From: an uncultured Eubacteriales bacterium
GTDB taxonomy: Bacteria; Bacillota; Clostridia; Oscillospirales; Acutalibacteraceae
Assembly (NCBI GenBank): GCA_900313125.1
Contig: OMPZ01000213.1
Location: forward strand, 1-5,952
Direction of reading: 5' to 3'
DNA length: 5,952 nt
Part shown: piece by piece, positions 1 through 4,821 of the stretch
Position numbering within the stretch: the first letter of the stretch is position 1
Layout of the letters: the number at the start of each line of letters is the position of its first letter
Notes under the pieces: generated by a model
Seen by the model: the letters and a program-made list of their open reading frames with translations, nothing else
Databases searched by the model: none
What the model was told of the DNA's origin: nothing
Translations under genes and position numbers: made by a program

Positions 1-20
1 AAATAGTCAAGTATGAGACC

Positions 21-142
21 ATGCGCCCGAGCGGGCGCTGGCAATTGCGCGGTTGTAGGTTGTGCAATGCACTACTTTTTCGCCGCGCGGCTCGGCTTGC
101 CAGGCAAGCCTGCTTTGTTTTGAATGCGGAGCAGATGCTGCT
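21..142. repeat. Palindrome-rich extragenic stretch downstream of cdd (candidate dispersed repeat)
   Basis: This stretch holds a string of short, mostly GC-rich palindromes. They are GCGCCC-GAGC-GGGCGC at 23-38, GCAATTGC at 41-48, GTGCA-A-TGCAC around 64-72, GCCGCGCGGC at 82-91, a perfect GGCTTGCC-A-GGCAAGCC at 94-110, and AGCAG-ATG-CTGCT at 130-142. Such density is unusual for simple spacer DNA and is typical of mobile extragenic repeats (REP or MITE-like elements) that sit just beyond stop codons. Frames are open across it on both strands, but none has a start with a ribosome binding site, and the minus-strand one overlaps the end of cdd in another frame. On the minus strand no hairpin is followed by a T run, so I cannot call it the cdd terminator. 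On the plus strand the 94-110 palindrome is followed by a T-rich segment. Whether other copies exist cannot be seen from one window. Nothing else is evident in bases 1-194. Confidence 0.5.
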
Positions 143-194
143 TTGCCGATAAAGTTCGACGGAATTTGCGGCTTAACGTTAGCGTCAACACGTC

Positions 195-599
195 CTAATT
201 CATCGACGTTTTTGAGAACGGGTACGGCAAAAAGTCCGAGAGCTTCATTTTGCGGATACCGCTTTTGTCGGTGAGAAGCACCTCGAACTCGCCTGAACAA
301 AACTCACTCAGCGCCTGAAGGCATACGCCGCACGGCTGCGTGATTATCGCGAATGCGCCGTCGCTTGAGCCTGCGACGGCTATTTTTTTGAAGCTTCTTT
401 TCCCTGCGGCTACCGCGGAAAAAAGCGCGGTACGTTCGGCGCAGCACGTCGCGCTGTACGACGCGTTCTCAACGTTGCAGCCGGTAAACAGCTCGCCGTC
501 ATCGCAAAGCAGCGCAGCCCCCACCTTGAATTTGGAATACGGAGAGTAGCTTTGACTACTTGCTTCCTTCGCCGCTTCGATAAGTTCTTTGTCTGTCAT
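195..599 (-). CDS. cdd: Cytidine deaminase (tetrameric, zinc-dependent)
   Basis: The 134-residue product should hydrolytically deaminate cytidine and deoxycytidine to uridine and deoxyuridine in the cytosol, as part of pyrimidine salvage. The length is that of the small homotetrameric Bacillus-type enzyme, not the longer dimeric E. coli type. Visible motifs are FKVGAAL at 24-30, the nucleoside-binding NVEN at 42-45, the catalytic C-A-E at 53-55 (zinc ligand Cys53 and proton-shuttling Glu55), Arg56, and PCxxC at 89-93 supplying the other two zinc ligands, Cys90 and Cys93. The C-terminal DFLPYPF (123-128) matches the usual LLPxxF end of the family. The ATG start is supported by GAGGGG (611-606), six bases upstream. 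The gene lies 35 bp after the Nudix gene on the same strand with no promoter visible between them, so the two are probably co-transcribed. The stop is TAG. I see no terminator behind it. Confidence 0.96.
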   Translation of the reverse strand: MTDKELIEAAKEASSQSYSPYSKFKVGAALLCDDGELFTGCNVENASYSATCCAERTALFSAVAAGKRSFKKIAVAGSSDGAFAIITQPCGVCLQALSEFCSGEFEVLLTDKSGIRKMKLSDFLPYPFSKTSMN

Positions 600-605
600 A
601 AATAA

Positions 606-633
606 CCCCTCATTTCTTCGGGCGTGAACGCCC
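606..633 (-). other. Small intergenic hairpin and ribosome binding site ahead of cdd
   Basis: Immediately after the Nudix stop codon the minus-strand transcript can form a stem of GGGCG and CGCCC with a TTCA loop (633-620). The cdd ribosome binding site GAGGGG follows at 611-606. There is no T run on this strand, so the hairpin is not an intrinsic terminator. It could act as a small mRNA stability or processing element between the two cistrons. The five-base stem is short enough that chance is a reasonable alternative. Confidence 0.35.
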
Positions 634-634
634 T

Positions 635-1150
635 TTAAATCAATGCGTCCTTTATAAGTTGAAGGACCTTCATTTCTCTTTTTATCATGATCTCGTCAAA
701 CAGGTCGTCGCTGTGATAGTCGCGGTTTGCTTTTATAGCTTCGTCTATATCGACCGACCGCAGCGTAAACTCGGCTTCTTTTTCGTAATCGTCAAGCTCC
801 TGCTCCTCTATCCTGCTTTCCGTGTCGCAGAAGAAATAATAATTCTCCTGCTCAAAGATAGTATCGGGAGTGTAATTGCTTTTCTGCCGCCGCATGACGC
901 TGCCAAATTCTCTGACGCTTTCCGGGATAACGACAAGCCCGACCTCCTCCTTGACCTCTCTGATGAGCGCAGTTTTCATATCCTCGTTTTCTTTGATACC
1001 GCCGCCGGGAAACTTGTAGTATTTTTCCTTTTTGCTGTACACAAGAGCGATCTTGTTGCCTTTTATAATTATTCCTCTCGCCGACGGTCTGCGAAACACC
1101 TTGTGACAGTCCTCGTGATCGTGGAGATCTATTTCAAACAGTCTTTTCAT
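635..1150 (-). CDS. Nudix hydrolase family protein, substrate unknown
   Basis: The 171-residue product carries a perfect Nudix box GX5EX7REUXEEXGU at residues 50-72: G50, E56, R64-E65, E68-E69, G71. This is the helix-loop-helix that binds divalent metal and cleaves nucleoside diphosphates linked to another group. The box is preceded by the usual beta strands (GIIIKGNKIALVYSKK, 26-41) and the KFPGGG turn (46-51). The acidic segment at 111-127 and the remaining C-terminus give no clear substrate signature, so MutT-like sanitising, ADP-ribose or other pyrophosphatase activity all remain possible. I use the ATG at 1150 because GAGAGG (1162-1157) lies six bases upstream. An in-frame ATG at 1171, seven codons earlier, has no ribosome binding site and would place the real one inside the coding sequence. 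The gene follows deoD after a probable terminator and precedes cdd by 35 bp, a setting that suggests nucleotide metabolism but does not prove it. Confidence 0.9.
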   Translation of the reverse strand: MKRLFEIDLHDHEDCHKVFRRPSARGIIIKGNKIALVYSKKEKYYKFPGGGIKENEDMKTALIREVKEEVGLVVIPESVREFGSVMRRQKSNYTPDTIFEQENYYFFCDTESRIEEQELDDYEKEAEFTLRSVDIDEAIKANRDYHSDDLFDEIMIKREMKVLQLIKDALI

Positions 1151-1156
1151 AAGCTT

Positions 1157-1162
1157 CCTCTC
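1157..1162 (-). promoter_or_regulatory. Ribosome binding site fixing the Nudix gene start
   Basis: GAGAGG on the minus strand is followed by AAGCTT and then the ATG ending at 1150, an ideal six-base spacing. It decides between the two in-frame ATG codons in favour of the downstream one. Confidence 0.75.
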
Positions 1163-1184
1163 TGTCAGCATTTCCCAATAACGT

Positions 1185-1222
1185 CAAAAATGTACTGCCC
1201 GGCGAAACATTTTGCCGGGCAG
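1185..1222 (-). terminator. Probable rho-independent terminator of deoD, possibly leaky
   Basis: On the minus strand a perfect nine-base-pair stem CTGCCCGGC / GCCGGGCAG (1222-1214 and 1203-1195) closes a ten-base loop. Four bases (TACA) and then five T (1190-1186) follow. The stem is strong and GC-rich, and the position, 18 bp past the deoD stop, is right. The T tract is short and displaced from the stem, so termination may be partial. That matters because no good promoter is visible for the Nudix gene that follows. On the plus strand the stem is followed by A-rich sequence, so it would not terminate in that direction. Confidence 0.72.
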
Positions 1223-1240
1223 CAGCAAAAAACACATTTA

Positions 1241-1963
1241 TCAAAATTCACCGCATACCGCAGTTTCGAGCGCGGCGGTCATCATCTCGTCAAAGCCTGT
1301 CTGGCGCTGCTGAGACGTTGTCTCCTCCTTCGTGAACGGACAATCGGAGATCGTAAACACGGCAAGCGCGTTTTTGCCGGCTTTTGCCGCGTTCATATAA
1401 AGCGCCGCGGTCTCCATTTCAACGGCAAGCACGCCCATCGCACGCCATTTCTCGTTGCAGTTCTCCTCTGCCGTGTAGAAAGAATCGGAGCTGAGCACAT
1501 TGCCGATATGAGCCTTGATGCCAAGGCTTTGGCACGTTTCGTCGAACGCCTTGAGCAGACTGTAGCTCGCCGTGGGAGCAAAGCTGCCGTTTAACCCGAA
1601 CTGGCTTGCGTATGCGGAATTTGTACAAGCACCGACAGCCGCAACGATGTCGAACAGCTTGAGCTTTTCGGAAAGCGCGCCTGCCGAACCGATCCTGATT
1701 ATATTTTCGACGCCGTAAAAATTATACAGCTCGTATGAATATATTCCCATAGACGGCATTCCCATGCCGCTGCCCATAACGGAGACGGGCTTGCCCTTAT
1801 ACTGCCCCGTGTAGCCGTACATTCCGCGGACGGACGTCACAAGGCGCGCGTCCTCGAGCTTGTTTTCGGCGATGTATTTTGCTCTGAGCGGATCGCCCGG
1901 CATCAGTACCGTTTTTGCGAAGTCGCCGTTTTTCGCCGAGATGTGTGGTGTTGGTGTGTTCAT
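1241..1963 (-). CDS. deoD: Purine nucleoside phosphorylase, DeoD type
   Basis: The 240-residue product should catalyse reversible phosphorolysis of purine (deoxy)ribonucleosides to the free base and (deoxy)ribose 1-phosphate, in cytosolic purine salvage. The length matches the hexameric bacterial family (about 233-240). It aligns closely with E. coli DeoD from the N-terminus (HISAKNGDFAKTVLMPGDPLRAKYIAE region). The expected active-site residues fall at a constant offset of +3: His7 (reaching into the neighbouring subunit), Gly23, Arg27, Arg46, Arg90 and Ser93 for phosphate, Glu182-Met183-Glu184 for ribose, and Asp207 with Arg220 for base protonation. After the catalytic Asp the sequence is S-D-C, where E. 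coli has S-D-H. The ATG has a textbook GGAGGT (1974-1969) five bases upstream. The gene starts 18 bp after the ABC permease stop, so it is the third gene of that operon. It ends in tandem stops TGA-TAA, followed by the hairpin terminator. Confidence 0.97.
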   Translation of the reverse strand: MNTPTPHISAKNGDFAKTVLMPGDPLRAKYIAENKLEDARLVTSVRGMYGYTGQYKGKPVSVMGSGMGMPSMGIYSYELYNFYGVENIIRIGSAGALSEKLKLFDIVAAVGACTNSAYASQFGLNGSFAPTASYSLLKAFDETCQSLGIKAHIGNVLSSDSFYTAEENCNEKWRAMGVLAVEMETAALYMNAAKAGKNALAVFTISDCPFTKEETTSQQRQTGFDEMMTAALETAVCGEF

Positions 1964-1981
1964 GATATACCTCCGCTATAA

Positions 1982-3679
1982 TTACATTTCAAGATCTTCG
2001 AGGTTTTTCACGCCCTTCTTCTTCACGACGATATAAAACTCAAACGACAAGAACGCCGAAAGGATCAGTATCAGCGTCTGAATGAAAAATACGGGCAGGA
2101 AATCGAGCCTGAACAGTCCGTAGGATACGCCGCAAAGTACGGCGGTCACGATAAGCTCAAGTGCCATGTTGTAGAAAACATGATAGTTGCCGCGCAGGGC
2201 GTTTACCTCGTCCTCCCAGATGAGCTTCGGGTTCATCGTGTCGATATATATGCCGAGGTACGTCGAGTATACGACCGCGAGAAGGCTCAGTATCACACAA
2301 TACACAGCGAACCGCGCGTCAATACCGAGTATCGCGAAGGCGCTGATTATATAAACGACAAGTCCCGAACCGCTGATAACTATGCTGACGAGCGCCTTGG
2401 CGTTTATCTGCGTCATGAGATCGACGGGCATATACTTCATAACGTCGAAGTGTCTGCCTTCACGGGTGATCGCGCTCGACGCAAGGCAGTTGAGCGACGT
2501 GAGTATTACCGACACGCCGAAAACGAGCAGCGTCGCGTACAGCACAGTCTGTTCGTCGCCTGCCTTCAGCTTGTCGATGTAATCGCCGAGGAAATTGCTC
2601 TGCTTTTGCAAGATAATGAATAGATAAATGAAAATAGGCCAGATGAGATTTATGCCTACGCAGTTCGTCATGTACGCGGGCGTTCTGACGAGTATTTTGA
2701 GCTCCTTTTTGAAGTACGCCATAAGCTGCGACGACTCCTTCATGCTCTTTTCTATATTCGCCTCACTTGAGCGTCCCGCAGCCGCGCCCTCGCCGCCGTT
2801 GAGCGAGATAACGGCTTTCAGATAAAGCTTCGACGCAAGCAGCATTACGATCGCAACGCTTGCCGCGTTCGTAGCGATGTAAAGCAGCAGCGAAACGAAG
2901 CTGCCTGCCATCGCGCTTGAAAGCAGCGGCACATTGAAGAATATCTTGTCGAGAACATTAAGAAGCCCGATATCGTTGTTTATAAGCTGATTTACGAAAA
3001 CATTCGTATCAAAGCCGTTTGACAGATTCAAGCACAGCACGAGCACGATAAGGATCGCGATAGACGAAAACGCCGTTATCTTACTTACTCTGTCCTTATT
3101 TTTGAGGAATTTCGAGAAATACATCACGATCAGGCATACCGCCGCGCAGTAGCAGATCGGCACTACCGGGAAGGTGAGCACGCCGAATATCGCCGCAAAA
3201 AAGCTGACAACGTTTATACCCGAGCCGACAGGCGGTTCAAAGCCGTAGCCGATCATGAAGCCGACAAGCGCGCTGAATACGAGTATGCACTCCATAACGT
3301 TTTCGGAGAGCATCGTTGACGCAAGCTTCGCGCCGACTATCTTCATCGGGGATATCGGCAGGGGAAGAAGATAATCAAGGTCGCTCGAAAAATAGAACAC
3401 GCTCATCACGACGCTGAAACCGAACACTACGGAGAACAGCGCGACGATGTGCAGCATGAGCTTTAGTCCGGCTGCGACGGAGCTTTCGCCGCCGAGGGTA
3501 ACAAGACCGTTCGTCAGCGCGTAGACCATGAAGCCGACAAAAAACGACACGGGGATAAATATCAGCAGAAACACGAGAATGCCCATAACGGCGCCGAACG
3601 CCTTGCTGCGTTTTTTCTCGTCAACGCTCGGCTCGACCGACGAGCCGGTTATTTTTATAAGCTGTAAAAATACATTCAT
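1982..3679 (-). CDS. ABC exporter membrane protein, two-half 12-helix type
   Basis: The 565-residue integral membrane protein is the obvious partner of the ATPase encoded 15 bp upstream. Hydrophobic segments lie near residues 30-56, 73-97, 127-146, 158-188, 201-219, 260-284, 342-358, 378-402, 428-452, 456-478, 505-524 and 528-552, about twelve helices. A polar linker runs through 294-335. Each half has a cytosolic loop of similar plan, LDYLLPLPISPMKIVGAKL at 101-119 and FDVMKYMPVDLMTQINAKAL at 411-430. This looks like a duplicated six-helix unit, each with its own probable ATPase-contacting loop. The PKLIWEDEVNALRGN segment (484-498) also recalls large Firmicute ABC-2-type putative exporters. 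There is no signal peptide beyond the first helix and no substrate-binding protein gene nearby, so import is unlikely. The substrate is unknown; drugs, peptides, lipids, or an EcsB-like role in membrane-protein processing are all possible. The ribosome binding site is GGCGGTGA, seven bases from the ATG. The stop is TAA. Confidence 0.87.
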   Translation of the reverse strand: MNVFLQLIKITGSSVEPSVDEKKRSKAFGAVMGILVFLLIFIPVSFFVGFMVYALTNGLVTLGGESSVAAGLKLMLHIVALFSVVFGFSVVMSVFYFSSDLDYLLPLPISPMKIVGAKLASTMLSENVMECILVFSALVGFMIGYGFEPPVGSGINVVSFFAAIFGVLTFPVVPICYCAAVCLIVMYFSKFLKNKDRVSKITAFSSIAILIVLVLCLNLSNGFDTNVFVNQLINNDIGLLNVLDKIFFNVPLLSSAMAGSFVSLLLYIATNAASVAIVMLLASKLYLKAVISLNGGEGAAAGRSSEANIEKSMKESSQLMAYFKKELKILVRTPAYMTNCVGINLIWPIFIYLFIILQKQSNFLGDYIDKLKAGDEQTVLYATLLVFGVSVILTSLNCLASSAITREGRHFDVMKYMPVDLMTQINAKALVSIVISGSGLVVYIISAFAILGIDARFAVYCVILSLLAVVYSTYLGIYIDTMNPKLIWEDEVNALRGNYHVFYNMALELIVTAVLCGVSYGLFRLDFLPVFFIQTLILILSAFLSFEFYIVVKKKGVKNLEDLEM

Positions 3680-3694
3680 ATCGTCACCGCCCCA

Positions 3695-4417
3695 TTACTG
3701 CTTGCCTGTAAGCTCAAGGAAGATGTCTTCGAGGTTTTTGTCTTTGTTGCGCTTTTCAAGCTCGGCGAGCGTGCCGTCATAGAGCTTGTGACCCTTCTTG
3801 ATGATGATGACCTTGTCGCAGAGCTTTTCGGCTACCTCAAGAACGTGAGTCGAGAAGAACACGCTGTTGCCTGCCTTCGTGTGCTCGCGCATGAGCGCCT
3901 TCAGCTCGAACGACGATTTCGGGTCGAGACCCGTCATCGGCTCGTCGAGTATCCAAACCTTCGGCTTATGCATAAGCGCCGCGATGACCATGAGCTTCTG
4001 GCGCATACCGTGGGAATAGCTGAGTATCTGCGAGTTGAGGGCGTTTGTCAGTTCAAAGCGCTCGGCAAGCTCGTCTACCGTTTTCTTGCGCTCGTCGGCA
4101 GGAGTTTTGTAAACGTCGCCGATAAAATTCAGGAACTCGATGCCCTTCAATCTGAGGAAAACGTCCGGGTTGTCGGCTATGTAGCCGATCGACGCCTTCG
4201 CTTTGAGAGGCTCCTTGTTTACGTCAAATCCGTTGACCGTGACAGTACCGCTGTCAGGTGTCAGCACGCCCGACAAAAGCTTGATCGTTGTGGTCTTGCC
4301 CGAGCCGTTCGGTCCGATAAAGCCGACAAGCTCGCCGTCGCCCACGGTGAAATCCATATTGTCAAGAGCCTTGATCTTGCCGTTGTACGTTTTGCTTACT
4401 CCCTTTAATTCGATCAT
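3695..4417 (-). CDS. ABC transporter ATP-binding protein, EcsA/CcmA-like exporter type
   Basis: The 240-residue cytosolic nucleotide-binding subunit should power the membrane protein encoded next. Its motifs in order are Walker A GPNGSGKT (35-42), a modified Q-loop YIADNP (79-84), the signature SYSHGMRQ (133-140) in place of LSGGQ, Walker B VWILDEP (154-160) with catalytic Glu159, D-loop GLD (163-165), and H-loop His191 in STH. All catalytic elements are present, so the protein should hydrolyse ATP. The SHGM signature and the absence of the usual Q-loop glutamine are common in the EcsA/Bcr-like exporter branch and argue against an importer. The C-terminal EDIFLELTG is typical of that branch. 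It is the first gene of the operon, 53 bases downstream of the predicted transcription start. It starts at ATG with an all-G ribosome binding site and ends with TAA, 15 bp before the permease. Confidence 0.94.
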   Translation of the reverse strand: MIELKGVSKTYNGKIKALDNMDFTVGDGELVGFIGPNGSGKTTTIKLLSGVLTPDSGTVTVNGFDVNKEPLKAKASIGYIADNPDVFLRLKGIEFLNFIGDVYKTPADERKKTVDELAERFELTNALNSQILSYSHGMRQKLMVIAALMHKPKVWILDEPMTGLDPKSSFELKALMREHTKAGNSVFFSTHVLEVAEKLCDKVIIIKKGHKLYDGTLAELEKRNKDKNLEDIFLELTGKQ

Positions 4418-4423
4418 AAAGAG

Positions 4424-4429
4424 CCCCCC
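4424..4429 (-). promoter_or_regulatory. Unusual all-G ribosome binding site of the ABC ATPase
   Basis: GGGGGG stands six bases before the ATG of the ATPase, where GGAGG would be expected. It can still pair with the anti-Shine-Dalgarno CCUCC through one G-U pair. It is the only ribosome binding site in this window made purely of G, in an otherwise very AT-rich leader. Confidence 0.6.
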
Positions 4430-4476
4430 GGATATTTATTTTAATAAAAATGCATAAAATTCGCACCTTAAAAAGA

Positions 4477-4505
4477 ATTATACTATAAACTTTTCTTTTA
4501 TTCAA
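4477..4505 (-). promoter_or_regulatory. Vegetative promoter of the ABC-deoD operon
   Basis: On the minus strand TTGAAT (4505-4500) and a perfect TATAAT (4482-4477) are separated by 17 bases. This fits a sigma-A promoter, with transcription starting near 4470 and a leader of about 53 bases. The leader is AT-rich, with no riboswitch or attenuator that I can recognise. Confidence 0.78.
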
Positions 4506-4510
4506 CGGGA

Positions 4511-4530
4511 TTTACAATTTGTTTACAAAT
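4511..4530. promoter_or_regulatory. Candidate operator upstream of the ABC operon promoter
   Basis: TTTACAA occurs twice with an 11-bp period (4511-4517 and 4522-4528). The second copy lies within the palindrome ATTTGT-TT-ACAAAT (4517-4530). This dyad ends five bases beyond the -35 box on its upstream side, where an activator or a repressor could bind. In such an AT-rich region chance symmetry is possible. Confidence 0.35.
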
Positions 4531-4741
4531 AAAACCATCTAAATTATTTCATCGGAAACTGTTAAAAAAAACACTTGCGATGCATATAGCTCTATTTTTC
4601 TATGCTCCGATCAAGCATAAACTTTTCATACGATTCTTCATTTTTCCGAACATTATACATTAAAAATCGGACTTTTTTCACTTATTCTGCAAGTTTTGAA
4701 AAAAATCCTGCAAAATTTCCGCTTTATTTTAAGAATAGATA
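4531..4741. other. AT-rich divergent intergenic region, no gene seen
   Basis: This is the middle of the 404-bp gap between the divergent ABC and ddh genes. By eye it is much poorer in GC than the flanking genes. It contains runs of A and T, a perfect inverted repeat TATGCT-N7-AGCATA (4601-4619), and CTGCAA repeated 21 bp apart (4687 and 4708). A TATAAT on the minus strand (4657-4652) has no good -35 partner. I see no RNA gene, no convincing small reading frame and no structured riboswitch. Its likely role is regulatory spacing between two promoters. Confidence 0.6.
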
Positions 4742-4770
4742 TTGATTTCAAGGCGCAATTGTAGTATAAT
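4742..4770 (+). promoter_or_regulatory. Vegetative promoter of ddh
   Basis: TTGATT (4742-4747) and a perfect TATAAT (4765-4770) are spaced by exactly 17 bases, placing the transcription start near 4777 and leaving a leader of about 45 bases. That leader is too short for a lysine riboswitch, so any lysine- or DAP-dependent control would have to act through a protein. Confidence 0.82.
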
Positions 4771-4779
4771 GAACAAGTG

Positions 4780-4801
4780 ATTTGTTATTTCTTTCACAAA
4801 T
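4780..4801. promoter_or_regulatory. Inverted repeat at the ddh transcription start
   Basis: ATTTGT and ACAAAT flank ten bases just downstream of the predicted start of transcription, a typical repressor position. The same half-sites, with a two-base spacer, occur beside the ABC operon promoter at 4517-4530. As RNA it would be a weak A-U stem. Confidence 0.3.
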
Positions 4802-4807
4802 ATTTAC

Positions 4808-4815
4808 GAGAGGTG
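4808..4815 (+). promoter_or_regulatory. Ribosome binding site fixing the ddh start
   Basis: GAGAGGTG is followed by six bases and the ATG at 4822. This excludes the in-frame GTG at 4777, which lies at the predicted transcription start and has no ribosome binding site. Confidence 0.85.
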
Positions 4816-4821
4816 TTTGAC

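Noticed and set aside
7..300. A 97-codon minus-strand frame running from inside cdd through the palindromic element
   Set aside because: It has no ribosome binding site, its first third is out-of-frame cdd sequence, and the rest is the palindromic stretch. It is better explained as a repeat that happens to be open.
1151..1171. A seven-codon N-terminal extension of the Nudix protein
   Set aside because: The upstream ATG lacks a ribosome binding site, and the strong GAGAGG lies within the extension.
1184..1237. A 17-codon minus-strand frame starting directly after the deoD tandem stops
   Set aside because: It is read entirely through the terminator hairpin and has no ribosome binding site of its own. 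Coupling through TGATAAATG is possible but unsupported.
659..1594. A 311-codon plus-strand open frame
   Set aside because: It lies antisense to the Nudix gene and deoD, both certain from motifs. Its translation shows no family signature and it crosses the terminator hairpin, so it is a shadow frame.
3788..4408. A 206-codon plus-strand open frame opposite the ABC ATPase
   Set aside because: The translation is rich in Arg, Val and Leu without motifs, as expected from the complement of a conserved gene. The ATPase has every expected motif.
4645..4678. TCCGA-N17-TCGGA followed by a T run on the plus strand, resembling a terminator
   Set aside because: The stem is only five pairs with a 17-base loop, and there is no plus-strand gene upstream for it to terminate.
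4652..4680. A second minus-strand TATAAT as an alternative ABC operon promoter
   Set aside because: The -35 candidate at 17 bases is TGAAAA, a poor match, and the promoter at 4477-4505 is much better.
4777..4821. A 15-codon N-terminal extension of ddh from GTG
   Set aside because: The GTG coincides with the predicted transcription start and has no ribosome binding site. The ATG at 4822 has an ideal one and gives the family's usual N-terminus.
4771..4821. A lysine or other riboswitch in the ddh leader
   Set aside because: The leader is about 45 bases, far too short for a lysine aptamer, and contains only a weak A-U inverted repeat.
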